This document shows positions 43,322 through 52,681 of a DNA stretch of 64,000 bases, in pieces. The position numbers and the translations under genes were made by a program. The stretch lies in the NCBI GenBank assembly GCA_041395845.1, contig JAWKZS010000002.1, positions 248,001-312,000 of the forward strand, read 5' to 3'. Under the pieces are notes generated by a model, which saw only the letters and a list, made by a program, of their open reading frames with translations, was not told the origin of the DNA and made no database searches. Position 1 is the stretch's first letter. The number at the start of each line of letters is the position of its first letter. The stretch comes from Ch67 sp041395845 (GTDB taxonomy: Bacteria; Pseudomonadota; Gammaproteobacteria; Pseudomonadales; Ketobacteraceae).

Positions 43322-44236
43322 ATGGCAACACGGCATTTTTTGACATTGCTGGACATTGATCCGGCCACGCTGGAAAAACTGCTGCAGCGCGCAATCGAAC
43401 TGAAACAGATGCTGCGCGGTGGCGTGCAGCACGAACCGTTCAAGAACAGGGTGCTTGGGATGATTTTCGAAAAATCCTCCACCCGCACCCGCGTGTCGTT
43501 CGAAAGTGCCATGATCCAGTGCGGTGGCGGCGCCATCTTCCTGTCCCCCCGAGACAGCCAGCTGGGCCGCGGTGAGCCGGTAGCAGACACCGCCCGGGTA
43601 CTGTCGCGCATGGTGGACATCATCATGATCCGCACCTTCGAACATGAAAAGCTGGAAACCTTTGCCCGTTACTCACAAGTGCCGGTCATCAACGCGCTTA
43701 CCGACAGTTTCCACCCCTGCCAGCTGCTGGCGGACATCCAGACCTACATCGACCACCGTGGTTCCATCCGCGGCAAGGTGGTGGCCTGGGTGGGGGATGG
43801 CAACAACATGTGCAATTCCTACATCAACGCGGCGCGCCAGTTCGGCTTCCAGCTGCGTATTGCCTGCCCGGAAGGTTTTGAACCGGATGCCAATCTGGTA
43901 GCCGCCAACAGTGATCGCGTGACCATCGTGCGGGATCCCCGCGCGGCAGTGGAACACGCTCACCTGGTCACCACCGACGTGTGGGCCAGCATGGGTCAGG
44001 AAGACGAGCAGGCCCACCGGGCCCAGGCCTTCGCCAATTTCCAGGTATCACCCAAGCTGATGGATCTGGCGGACAAGGACGCTATCTTCCTGCACTGTCT
44101 GCCGGCACACCGGGGCGAAGAAGTGAGCGAAGACATGCTGGATGACCCCCGCTCCGTGGTCTGGGATGAAGCGGAAAACCGCCTGCATGCCCAGAAAGCC
44201 CTGATGGAATACCTGCTGGGCACCTGGAAACCCTGA
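43322..44236 (+). CDS. argF: Ornithine carbamoyltransferase
   Basis: Forms citrulline from ornithine and carbamoyl phosphate. The product is 304 residues from ATG 43322 (MATRHFLTLLDID). The carbamoyl-phosphate loop SSTRTRVSFE, HPCQLLADIQT, the ornithine-binding VWASMGQEDE and the catalytic FLHCLPAHRGEEV are all present. With argG and argD it gives three arginine genes in one neighbourhood. The downstream ABC ATPase starts 7 bp after its stop, suggesting cotranscription. Confidence 0.97.
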   Translation: MATRHFLTLLDIDPATLEKLLQRAIELKQMLRGGVQHEPFKNRVLGMIFEKSSTRTRVSFESAMIQCGGGAIFLSPRDSQLGRGEPVADTARVLSRMVDIIMIRTFEHEKLETFARYSQVPVINALTDSFHPCQLLADIQTYIDHRGSIRGKVVAWVGDGNNMCNSYINAARQFGFQLRIACPEGFEPDANLVAANSDRVTIVRDPRAAVEHAHLVTTDVWASMGQEDEQAHRAQAFANFQVSPKLMDLADKDAIFLHCLPAHRGEEVSEDMLDDPRSVVWDEAENRLHAQKALMEYLLGTWKP

Positions 44237-44243
44237 TCGCGCC

Positions 44244-45296
44244 ATGGACGCGTTGCTGAAGCTCGAGTCAGTCCGTTGCAGCTTCGAAAACGAAGTCGTC
44301 GTCAACGATCTGAGCTTTCATATCAACCAGGGTGACATTGCCTGTCTGCTGGGGCCCAGCGGCTGCGGCAAGACCACCACCCTGCGCGCCATTGCCGGCT
44401 TCGAGCCGGTGACCGGCGGCACCATCCTCCTGCGCAACCAGCCCGTTTCCACCCCCGCCCACCGCCTGCCGCCCGAGCAGCGCAAGCTGGGCATGGTATT
44501 TCAGGATTACGCCCTGTTCCCGCATCTGACCCTGTGGCAGAACGTGTGCTTTGGTTTGCGCAAGCTGACCAAGGGCGAAAAACAGAAGGTCGCCCAGCGG
44601 GTACTGGAACTGGTGGGACTGGATAACATCAGCCACCGCTACCCCCATGAGATTTCCGGCGGCCAGCAGCAACGGGTTGCCCTGGCCCGGGCCCTGGCCC
44701 CCGAACCTGCCCTGATCCTGCTGGACGAACCGTTTTCCAACCTGGATGTGGATCTGCGCCGCCGCCTGGCGCTGGAAGTCCGTGATATTCTCAAGCAGCA
44801 GGGCATCACTGGCCTGCTGGTAACCCACGATCAGGAAGAAGCCTTTGCGGTGTCTGACAAGGTGGGCGTGATGCGCGATGGCGTGATGCAGCAATGGGAT
44901 GCCCCGTACACCCTGTACCACGAACCCGCCAACCGATTTGTCGCCAGCTTCATCGGCCTGGGTCGGTTTATCGAAGGCCGAGCCCTGTCACCGGAACGGG
45001 TAGCCACCGAGCTTGGGGAAATCCAGGGCAACCGTGCCTACCCCTGGGAGCCGGGAACCCTGGTGGACGTGCTGCTGCGTCCGGACGACATCCTGCCAGA
45101 CCCAACCAGCCCGATTCGCGGCAAAATCCTGCACAAAACCTTCACCGGAGCCACGTCCCTGGTGCAGCTGCAGCTGGCCTCCGGCACGGTGGTGGATGCC
45201 GTGTTCCCCAGCCATGCGGAACACCTGCCTGGCGAAACCGTAGGCATTCGGACCGATATGAGTCACCTGGTGGCCTTTACCCGCACCGCCGGCTGA
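44244..45296 (+). CDS. ABC transporter ATP-binding protein, iron/polyamine type
   Basis: A 350-residue ATPase of the FbpC/PotA kind. Walker A is GPSGCGKT (37–44), Q-loop FQDYALFPH, signature ISGGQQQR (about 136), Walker B LILLDEPF and the H-loop LLVTHDQEE. A C-terminal TOBE-like regulatory domain follows (about 240–350), with DVLLRPDDILPD. No permease or binding-protein gene adjoins it. The ATPase-after-argF arrangement is as I recall from Pseudomonas, so the missing partners are probably ancestral rather than a recent loss. The substrate (ferric iron is the best guess) is unproven. Confidence 0.9.
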   Translation: MDALLKLESVRCSFENEVVVNDLSFHINQGDIACLLGPSGCGKTTTLRAIAGFEPVTGGTILLRNQPVSTPAHRLPPEQRKLGMVFQDYALFPHLTLWQNVCFGLRKLTKGEKQKVAQRVLELVGLDNISHRYPHEISGGQQQRVALARALAPEPALILLDEPFSNLDVDLRRRLALEVRDILKQQGITGLLVTHDQEEAFAVSDKVGVMRDGVMQQWDAPYTLYHEPANRFVASFIGLGRFIEGRALSPERVATELGEIQGNRAYPWEPGTLVDVLLRPDDILPDPTSPIRGKILHKTFTGATSLVQLQLASGTVVDAVFPSHAEHLPGETVGIRTDMSHLVAFTRTAG

Positions 45297-45349
45297 TTTT
45301 TCAGCCAGCTGCTATGCTGAAATGATCATAGCTGTGTGAGTCCAGCCCC

Positions 45350-47182
45350 ATGCACCAACCCCATCTGTCCATGCGCGTGAAGGTCACTACCGCCATTATC
45401 CTGCTCGGCGTGGCTCTGCTCGCCGCCCTGTTTCTGAACAGTCAGCAGCAAGCACGGGAACAGCAGCAAACCCAGCAGCGGGCACTGCAATACCTGTCGG
45501 CCGCCAACCAGATCCAAGCACTGGTGATCCAGATCCAGCAACTGCGGGCCACGACCGACGCCGAAGCCAATCGGCAGATCCTCACCCAGCTGCAATCCAG
45601 CAACAGCATGCTGGCAGACGTCGTCAACGCAGGTTTCCGCACTGCCCATCCGCTGCTGGAAAGCACGGTGTCGATCCTGCTGAACGAACTGGCCCAATAC
45701 CGCATCAACCTGGACCAGCTGATACAGTCTCAGGAAGCCTACCTGCCCGTACGTAACCAGCTCAACGAAACTGCGGCCCTGCTGGACGGTTATCTGAAAG
45801 AGCAGAACGCCGTTTACCTGTACAGCTTATTCACCGACATGCAGGCCGCTGCACTGGCCTTTCAGATCGACGGCGCCACCAGCCACCTGGACAGCGTGCG
45901 CCAGAAAGTCAAAACCTTCGTCGAGGAAATCCCGGACTCGGGTCTGCCGGAAACGGATTTCGATGCGGCGAAGCAGAAAATCCTCAGTTTCCAGCAGCAG
46001 TTCGAACAACTGTCCGTACTCAACCGGACCCGCAACGACCGTCTTACCGCGCTGGATGGCAGCTTCCGCAAACTGATTCCGCTCACCAGTGATTTCCTGC
46101 TGCTGGTGGAGAAAGCCAACACCCAGGCCAACGACGGCTCCAACGAGATCATGTTTGTACTATGTCTGATCCTGATCGCACTGGGGGTCTACTTCCTGTT
46201 TGCGTCATTCAACAACACCCACCGGCAATTCCAGCAGCGGCTGTTTGACAGGATTGCCCGCCTCACCGGCACCCCTGCCAGCGCCTTCAGCGACATCGAA
46301 ACGGCCATCAACACCCTGACCCAGCAGCGCGACAGCACCTTGTCCGCCGTGCGTTCCCTGCTGGATTCCCTGCAGGCCCAACGCCAGGATTTCAGCGCCG
46401 AACACCGTCAGGCGCTGCATCAACTGCATGCCGAACTGAAGGATCTGGAACAGCTGTCACGTAACGGCAAACAGCTGACTGAGGCTTTCAGTCATATCAG
46501 CCAGGCCAGCCATCAGGCGCGGGAAGTGGCTGACCAGGCCAAGCGCAACGCCAGCAACGGCCAGCAATCAGTGGAAGGTCTGGCGCAGCAGATCGAGCAG
46601 TTGACCGGACAGATCGGCATGGCCGCCACCCAGATCAATGAACTGGCGATCAACAGCCAGTCGATCGGCAAGGTCGTGGACATGATTACCGGCATTACCG
46701 AACAGACCAATCTGCTCGCGCTCAATGCCGCCATCGAAGCCGCCCGTGCGGGCGAACATGGTCGCGGCTTCGCTGTGGTAGCCGATGAAGTGCGCTCCCT
46801 GGCCACCAAAACCACCGCAGCGGCCGTGGATATCAAGCGTCAGATTGAAGACATCCAGAAAGCGGCCAGAAGCAGTGTGGCCATGATGGAACAAAGCAAG
46901 GACATGGTCGATAAAAGCGTAGGAGAGGCCCGCGCCGCCTTTGATGCCTTCGACACCATCAGCCGTTCAGTCATGGATATCGACAACATCACCGTGGATA
47001 TCGCCGAAAACGCCGGCAGCCAGACTCGTACCGCCAACGCCGTGGACGAGCATGTTCAGCAGCTGCGGCGGGAATTGCAGCAGGGTCTGGCCCATCTGAG
47101 CAAGGACACCCATTCCGATGCCCTGCTCGAACAGACCCGCCAGCAGGCCAGACAGTTGCAGGCGGTGTGGCAGATCAGCTGA
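45350..47182 (+). CDS. Methyl-accepting chemotaxis protein
   Basis: A 610-residue membrane chemoreceptor. TM1 is about residues 10–32 and TM2 about 263–285. Between them is a ~230-residue all-helical periplasmic sensor rich in Gln and Leu. No convincing HAMP domain follows TM2. A helical linker leads straight to the signalling domain (about 370–600) with the conserved hairpin NLLALNAAIEAARAGEHGRGFAVVADEVRSLA near residue 450–475. The C-terminus has no CheR-docking pentapeptide. The ligand is unknown. Confidence 0.93.
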   Translation: MHQPHLSMRVKVTTAIILLGVALLAALFLNSQQQAREQQQTQQRALQYLSAANQIQALVIQIQQLRATTDAEANRQILTQLQSSNSMLADVVNAGFRTAHPLLESTVSILLNELAQYRINLDQLIQSQEAYLPVRNQLNETAALLDGYLKEQNAVYLYSLFTDMQAAALAFQIDGATSHLDSVRQKVKTFVEEIPDSGLPETDFDAAKQKILSFQQQFEQLSVLNRTRNDRLTALDGSFRKLIPLTSDFLLLVEKANTQANDGSNEIMFVLCLILIALGVYFLFASFNNTHRQFQQRLFDRIARLTGTPASAFSDIETAINTLTQQRDSTLSAVRSLLDSLQAQRQDFSAEHRQALHQLHAELKDLEQLSRNGKQLTEAFSHISQASHQAREVADQAKRNASNGQQSVEGLAQQIEQLTGQIGMAATQINELAINSQSIGKVVDMITGITEQTNLLALNAAIEAARAGEHGRGFAVVADEVRSLATKTTAAAVDIKRQIEDIQKAARSSVAMMEQSKDMVDKSVGEARAAFDAFDTISRSVMDIDNITVDIAENAGSQTRTANAVDEHVQQLRRELQQGLAHLSKDTHSDALLEQTRQQARQLQAVWQIS

Positions 47183-47188
47183 CCGCCA

Positions 47189-48673
47189 TCAGCTGCGCCG
47201 CACCCGCTTTACTGCATCCACCCAACCCGCATAAAGGTGATCCCGTAACGGGTCTTCCATCTGCGGAGTAAAGTGGCGCTGGCAATGCCACAGCTCCGCA
47301 ATCTGCTCCAGGGATTCATAGATACCCACCTGCAAGCCGGCCAGATAGGCGGCACCCAGGGCCGTGGTTTCGATCACCGCCGGGCGATCGACATTCAGGT
47401 TAAGAATGTCGCTGAGGAACTGCACCACCCAGTTGTTCGCCACCATGCCACCATCCACCCGCAGCGTGGTGGGTTTGCCGGCACCATCCCCTTCCATGGC
47501 GTGAATCAGATCCTTGGTCTGATACGCCACCGATTGCAGGCCCGCCGTCACAATGTCCTTGATGCCGGTATCGCGGGTCAGGCCAAACAGCGCACCGCGG
47601 GCCTCCGGGTCCCAGTAAGGCGCCCCCAGACCGGTGAATGCTGGAACCATGTACACCCCATGATCCACGCCGGATTCCTGTGCCATGGCTTCGGTTTCAC
47701 GGGCGTGGGAAATCAGGGCAATGCCGTCCCTTAGCCACTGGATCGCGGCGCCGGCGATGAAGATGCTGCCTTCCAGACCGTAGGTCACCTTGCCCTTCAG
47801 TCGATAGGCCACCGTCGCCAGCAGGCGATTGCGGGACACCAGGGCCTCTTCACCGGTATTCAGGATCATGAAACAGCCGGTGCCGTAGGTGCTCTTGATC
47901 ATACCCGGCCGGAAGCAGGCCTGGCCGATCAGTGCAGCCTGCTGATCACCCGCCATGCCCGCTACCGGAATACCGGCGCCGAGCAATTCCGGTTCGGTCA
48001 CTCCGAAGTCTGCGGCACTGTCTTCCACGGTTGGCAACACCGCTTTGGGCACCCGGAAAAGTTGCAGTAACTCGTCGTCCCACTGCTGGGTCTTGATATT
48101 AAACAGCGCGGTGCGGGATGCGTTGGTAGCGTCGGTCTTGTGGCTCTTGCCGCCAGTGAGGCGCCACAACAGGAACGAATCGATGGTGCCGAAGGCCAGC
48201 TCGCCCCGCTCTGCCCGTTCCCGCGCGCCGTCGACATGATCGAGAATCCAGGCAATCTTGGTGGCGGAAAAATACGGATCGATCAGCAGACCTGTTTTCG
48301 CCTGTACCAGCGCTTCCTGACCGCGCGCCTTCAGCCCCACGCAGGTATCGGCGGTACGGCGATCCTGCCAGACAATCGCCTTGTGGATCGGCTTGCCGGT
48401 GGCCCGGTCCCACACCACCGTGGTTTCCCGCTGATTGGTAATACCGATGGCCGCGATATCCGTCGCCTGCAGCTGACCGTTGCGCAACACTTCCTGGCAC
48501 ACCTGCAGGGTGGTCGACCAGATTTCCTCGGGATCATGCTCGACCCAGCCATCGGCAGGAAAGTACTGGGTGAATTCCCGCTGGGCCGATGTCACGATGC
48601 TGCCGCGCTGATCGAAAATGATCGCGCGCGAGCTCGTGGTTCCCTGATCGATCGCTAGCAGATAGTGCTTCAT
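47189..48673 (-). CDS. glpK: Glycerol kinase
   Basis: Phosphorylates glycerol to sn-glycerol 3-phosphate. The product is 494 residues from ATG 48673, behind GGAAG. FGGY-family motifs are intact: AIDQGTTSSRAIIFD at the N-terminus, GITNQRETTVVWDR, and the ATP-site region STYGTGCFMILNTG. The C-terminal RVDGGMVANNWVVQFLSDIL signature is present. It is divergent from glpR, 172 bp away. A glpF facilitator, usually beside glpK, is not present. Confidence 0.98.
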   Translation of the reverse strand: MKHYLLAIDQGTTSSRAIIFDQRGSIVTSAQREFTQYFPADGWVEHDPEEIWSTTLQVCQEVLRNGQLQATDIAAIGITNQRETTVVWDRATGKPIHKAIVWQDRRTADTCVGLKARGQEALVQAKTGLLIDPYFSATKIAWILDHVDGARERAERGELAFGTIDSFLLWRLTGGKSHKTDATNASRTALFNIKTQQWDDELLQLFRVPKAVLPTVEDSAADFGVTEPELLGAGIPVAGMAGDQQAALIGQACFRPGMIKSTYGTGCFMILNTGEEALVSRNRLLATVAYRLKGKVTYGLEGSIFIAGAAIQWLRDGIALISHARETEAMAQESGVDHGVYMVPAFTGLGAPYWDPEARGALFGLTRDTGIKDIVTAGLQSVAYQTKDLIHAMEGDGAGKPTTLRVDGGMVANNWVVQFLSDILNLNVDRPAVIETTALGAAYLAGLQVGIYESLEQIAELWHCQRHFTPQMEDPLRDHLYAGWVDAVKRVRRS

Positions 48674-48845
48674 GAGAGCTTCCTTCGATAACTGACTGTA
48701 ATGACAAAGACACCCGTAACAGCGCTGCGAGCCGGCCGAAAACGCCAATCCTGCAGGCTCCGGCCATGGCAGCCGGATAAATTGTTGTATTATTGGAAAA
48801 TTACGCTTACACCTTTACTTTACACGCACACAACGAGATCACAAC

Positions 48846-49661
48846 GTGGCAAACCTATCCCAACAGGCCCGACACGAACAAATTGTCGAACTGGTCAACG
48901 CCAAGGGCTTCGTATCCGTCGAAGACCTCGCCGCCCACTTTGATGTTACCCCGCAGACCATGCGCCGGGACATCAACACCCTGGCCACCGAAAACCGCGT
49001 GCGCCGCTTTCACGGTGGTGCCAGCGCAGCACCCACTACCCAGAATACCGAGTACACCAAGCGCAAGCATATGCAGTCGCCGGAAAAGGCCCGCATCGCC
49101 AAGTGCGTGGCGGCCCACATTCCGGATCACGCCTCGCTGTTCATCAATATCGGTACCACCAACGAAGCCATTGCCCGTGAGCTTCTGGGCCATACTGGCC
49201 TGAAGATCATCACCAACAACCTGCATGTGGCAGCCATCGTCAGCGGCAAGGAAGACTTCGACGTCATCATTGCCGGTGGCAAAGTGCGCAGCCGGGATGG
49301 CGGCATCATCGGCGAAGCCACGACGGACTTCGTCCAGCAGTTCCGGGTGGACTACGGCATCATCGGCATATCCGGCGTCGACGAAGACGGCTCCCTGCTG
49401 GATTTCGACTACCAGGAAGTACGGGTCGCCCAGGCCCTGATCCGCAATTCCCGCCAGGTCATTCTGGCCTGCGACCATACCAAATTCGGCCGCCATGCCA
49501 TGATCCGGCTGGGCGACATCGGCAGCATCCAGGTACTGGTAACCGACCGCGAACCGGAGGAGCCCTTCCGCTCCCTGTTACAGGAACGCGGGGTACAAAC
49601 GCTGGTGGCCAGCGAGGACAACGCCTATCCAGTCCCGGAAGAGGACGCCGGCGAATCCTGA
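48846..49661 (+). CDS. glpR: DeoR-family glycerol-3-phosphate regulon repressor
   Basis: A 271-residue DeoR-type repressor that responds to glycerol 3-phosphate. An N-terminal helix-turn-helix (about 5–55) with QQARHEQIVELVNAKGFVSVEDLA and TPQTMRRDINTL is followed by the sugar-phosphate isomerase-like sensor domain with INIGTTNEAIA and IIAGGKVRSRDGG. It starts at GTG 48846. It lies between divergent glpK and the downstream glpD, the expected regulon. It probably represses both. Confidence 0.95.
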   Translation: MANLSQQARHEQIVELVNAKGFVSVEDLAAHFDVTPQTMRRDINTLATENRVRRFHGGASAAPTTQNTEYTKRKHMQSPEKARIAKCVAAHIPDHASLFINIGTTNEAIARELLGHTGLKIITNNLHVAAIVSGKEDFDVIIAGGKVRSRDGGIIGEATTDFVQQFRVDYGIIGISGVDEDGSLLDFDYQEVRVAQALIRNSRQVILACDHTKFGRHAMIRLGDIGSIQVLVTDREPEEPFRSLLQERGVQTLVASEDNAYPVPEEDAGES

Positions 49662-49685
49662 TGCCCACCGAATCCGTCTGCACAA

Positions 49686-49707
49686 CGGCCCTTTTCAGGG
49701 CCGTTTT
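49686..49707 (+). terminator. Intrinsic terminator of glpR
   Basis: CGGCCCT-TTTC-AGGGCCG followed by TTTT, 24 bp after the glpR stop. Confidence 0.85.
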
Positions 49708-49752
49708 CGTTTCTGCCTGCTGACCTAGCCAAATTATTCCACAAACGGCACT

Positions 49753-49821
49753 ATTGTTCGATATTTTCTTTTTTGCTTTCCTTTAATTTCGTTTGCGTAC
49801 TTTTGCGAACATGATTACACT
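49753..49821 (+). promoter_or_regulatory. glpD promoter with GlpR-like half-sites
   Basis: TTGCGT (49793–49798) and TACACT (49816–49821) are spaced 17 bp. Inside the spacer is GCGAACATGA, and 40 bp upstream is TGTTCGATA. Both resemble halves of the E. coli GlpR operator (TGTTCGATAACGAACA), which is inverted here. They suggest repression by the adjacent GlpR. Confidence 0.5.
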
Positions 49822-49859
49822 TAATCCATCGCAGCAGTTACCGTGTCAGGACAACCATC

Positions 49860-51454
49860 ATGACCCGTGAGATTCCCACCCTAACCGCCAAGTTGACCGA
49901 AAATTCGCCTACTTACGATCTGTTCATCGTGGGCGGCGGGATCAATGGTGCCGGCATTGCCGCAGACGCGAGCGGACGCGGTCTGTCAGTAGCCCTGTGC
50001 GAACAGGCGGATCTGGCCAGCGCCACCTCCTCGGCGAGCAGCAAACTGATCCACGGTGGACTGCGCTATCTGGAACACTATGAATTCCGCCTCGTGCGGG
50101 AAGCACTGGCAGAGCGGGAAGTGTTGCTTGCCAATGCACCGCACCTGATCGAGCCCCTGCGCTTCGTGCTGCCTCACCGCCCTCATCTGCGCCCGGCCTG
50201 GATGATCCGCATCGGCCTGTTCATGTACGACCACCTATCCCAGCGTAACCAGCTGGCAGGATCACGCGGCCTGAAACTGCAGGCTGACGATCCACCAACC
50301 CGCTGAACGATCAGATTCATTACGGTTTCGAATATTCCGATTGCCGGGTGGATGACGCCCGCCTGGTGGTAACCAATGCCCTGGCCGCCCAGGCCAACGG
50401 TGCCCGCATCATGGTCCGCACCCGCTGTCTGTCGGCACGGCGCAGTCAGGGCCTTTGGCATCTGTGGCTGGAAGATCAGATCAGTGGCCAGCAGTTTGGC
50501 GTGCGCGCCCGCGGCCTGGTCAACGCCGCTGGCCCCTGGGCGCAGCAATTCTTCGAGCAGCAGGTGCAGACCCAATCCCCGCGCAACATTCGCCTGATCA
50601 AGGGCAGTCACTTTGTCACCCGCAAACTCTACGACGGGGATCAGGCCTACATTCTGCAGAACGAAGATCACCGCATCGTGTTCGTGATTCCCTATCAGCA
50701 GGACTTCACCCTGATCGGCACGACCGACAAGCGCTATGAAGGCGATCCGTCCAAGGTCGAAATCGATGCGGAAGAAGAACAGTACCTGCTGAAGATCGTT
50801 AATGATCACTTCAAGCAGCAGATCGGCAGTGACGACATCCTGTGGCGTTACTCCGGCGTGCGTCCACTGTGCGACGACGAGTCGGACTCACCGTCGGCCA
50901 TGACCCGCGACTACACCCTGGACGTGCTGGCAGACGGCGATAACCGCGCGCCACTGCTGTCGGTGTTTGGCGGCAAGATCACCACCTACCGGCGCCTGGC
51001 GGAAGCCGCCATGACCGCACTGAAGCCCTGGTATCCGCAGATGGGCAAGAGCTGGACCCACGATGCGAAACTGCCTGGCGGTGATGTTCCAGCCGACAGT
51101 TTTTCCGACTGGCAACAGCAGGTGCAGGTCCAGTATCCGTGGCTGCCTGCAGCGCTGTGTCAGCGTCTGACCCGTGCCTACGGCTATCGCATTCACGGGC
51201 TGCTGGAACACTGCCATCAGCTGGCGGATCTGGGGCGCAGCTTTGGTGCCGACCTGTATCAGCGCGAAGTCGAATTCCTGATTCAGCAGGAGTGGGCCCG
51301 CAGCGCCGAGGATATCGTGTGGCGGCGCAGCAAACTGGGTCTGCATCTGAACAGCACTGACATTGCACAGCTGCAGCACTTCATCACCGATTACCTGGCT
51401 CAGCATACGCTGCACGACCTCGAATCCACACCGGCACTGCGTCAGGCCGGATAA
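49860..51454 (+). pseudogene. glpD: Aerobic glycerol-3-phosphate dehydrogenase gene, one frameshift
   Basis: Membrane-associated FAD enzyme that oxidises glycerol 3-phosphate to DHAP. The N-terminal frame from ATG 49860 has the FAD-binding LFIVGGGINGAGIAADASGRG and SSKLIHGGLRYLEHYEF, then meets a stop at 50304–50306. The remaining sequence continues in another frame (HYGFEYSDCRVDDARLVVTNA … SVFGGKITTYRRLAE) to 51454. Adding one C in the CCC run at 50299–50301 restores the reading DPPTPLNDQIHYGFEYSD and a 531-residue protein of normal length. Since glpK and glpR are intact, a consensus undercall is more likely than true loss, but the sequence alone cannot decide. Confidence 0.9.
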
Positions 51455-51485
51455 GCTTCCTACTTACTACCTCATGCTTGTGGTA

Positions 51486-51530
51486 GCCGGATCTGCCGTC
51501 TCCCCCGACGGTCGATCCGGCATTTTTTTG
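51486..51530 (+). terminator. Intrinsic terminator of glpD
   Basis: A long stem GCCGGATC…GATCCGGC with inner GCCGTC/GACGGT pairs is followed by ATTTTTTT, 32 bp after the stop. Confidence 0.92.
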
Positions 51531-51580
51531 CCTGCATTCCCTGATACACTGGCAGCACGACCATTCAGCGACGTTGCATC

Positions 51581-52516
51581 ATGGCCAGAATCGAAATCAA
51601 ACACCTGCGCACTCTGGTGGCACTGCGTGAATGCGGCAGCCTGGTGGATGCCGCCCAGCGCGTGCACCTGACCCAGTCTGCCCTGTCCCACCAGCTCAAG
51701 GAACTGGAAGACCGCCTGGGTCAACCGGTGGTGATCCGCAAATCCAAACCGATCAAATTTACTGACAGCGGCGAACGCCTGCTGCAACTGGCTGATGCCG
51801 TGCTGCCACAGGTGGATCAAACCGAGCAGGACATTCTTCGCCTGGCACAGGGCACCCACGGCCGCCTTCACATTGCCATCGAATGTCACAACTGTTTTGA
51901 ATGGCTGATGCCGACCCTGGATGAATACCGGGAAGACTGGCCGGATGTGGAAATCGATCTGATCAGTGGCTTCAATTTCGATCCCCTGCCGGCGCTGACC
52001 CGCTCCGAACTGGATCTGGTCATCACTTCTGATCCACTGCCGCTGCCCGGCATTCGCTATGAGCCGCTGTTCGAATACGAAGCGCTGCTGTGTGTCGCCA
52101 AACAGCATCCTCTCGCCAACAAGACGCTGATCGAGCCAGCGGATTTTGCCAGCGAAACCCTGATCACCTATCCGGTGGAAAAAGAACGTCTGGATATCTT
52201 CAAATATTTTCTGAATCCCGCCGGGGTGGCACCCGCCAGCGTTCGCACGTCGGAACTGACCCTGATGATCATCCAGCTGGTGGCATCACAACGGGGTGTT
52301 TGCGTGCTGCCGAACTGGGCCATTACCGATTATCTGGCGAAGGGTTACGTGGTGGCGCGTTCGCTGGGGGAGGACGGCGTGTGGGCAAAGCTGTACGCCG
52401 CCGTGCGTGAAGACACCGCGACGCAGCCCTACATGGAAACCTTTGTGAATACGGCGCGGGAATGCAGCCAGAAAACGCTGAAGGGAATTTTGCAGGTGGT
52501 GGCGGACGAAAACTGA
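51581..52516 (+). CDS. metR: LysR-type regulator of methionine genes
   Basis: A 311-residue LysR regulator. The winged helix-turn-helix (about 5–65) reads KHLRTLVALRECGSLVDAAQ…TQSALSHQLKELEDRLG, close to E. coli MetR. The effector domain keeps the MetR-like RIAIECHNCFEWLMPTLD-type segment, LDLVITSDPLPLPG, and TLITYPVEKERLDIFKYFL. MetR activates metE/metH and uses homocysteine as coactivator. No target gene is adjacent. It follows the glpD terminator and so has its own promoter, which I cannot identify with confidence. Confidence 0.92.
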   Translation: MARIEIKHLRTLVALRECGSLVDAAQRVHLTQSALSHQLKELEDRLGQPVVIRKSKPIKFTDSGERLLQLADAVLPQVDQTEQDILRLAQGTHGRLHIAIECHNCFEWLMPTLDEYREDWPDVEIDLISGFNFDPLPALTRSELDLVITSDPLPLPGIRYEPLFEYEALLCVAKQHPLANKTLIEPADFASETLITYPVEKERLDIFKYFLNPAGVAPASVRTSELTLMIIQLVASQRGVCVLPNWAITDYLAKGYVVARSLGEDGVWAKLYAAVREDTATQPYMETFVNTARECSQKTLKGILQVVADEN

Positions 52517-52539
52517 ATACTGACTGGCAACGCAGATTG

Positions 52540-52681
52540 GCAGGCGGTTGAAAAACGTAATCGAGGCCGCCAATGCAAGGCAAAAACAGGCGAAAAAGCG
52601 GAGTTTACCGGGTGTAAATGAGCATTTTGAGCCTGTTTTTAACGCAGCAGTGGCAACGCAGATAGTTTTTCGGCCGCCTGC
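52540..52681. repeat. Inverted-repeat intergenic element (MITE-like)
   Basis: Terminal 17-bp inverted repeats, GCAGGCGGttGAAAAAC (52540–52556) and its complement at 52665–52681, differ only at two positions. Inside are a perfect 10-bp repeat AAAAACAGGC/GCCTGTTTTT (52582–52591, 52631–52640) and TTTAC/GTAAA. TGGCAACGCAGAT occurs just outside the left end and again inside the right end. The element fills the metR–rstB spacer and its last base is part of the rstB stop codon. I recall similar sequences as dispersed repeats in gammaproteobacterial genomes. Confidence 0.75.
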
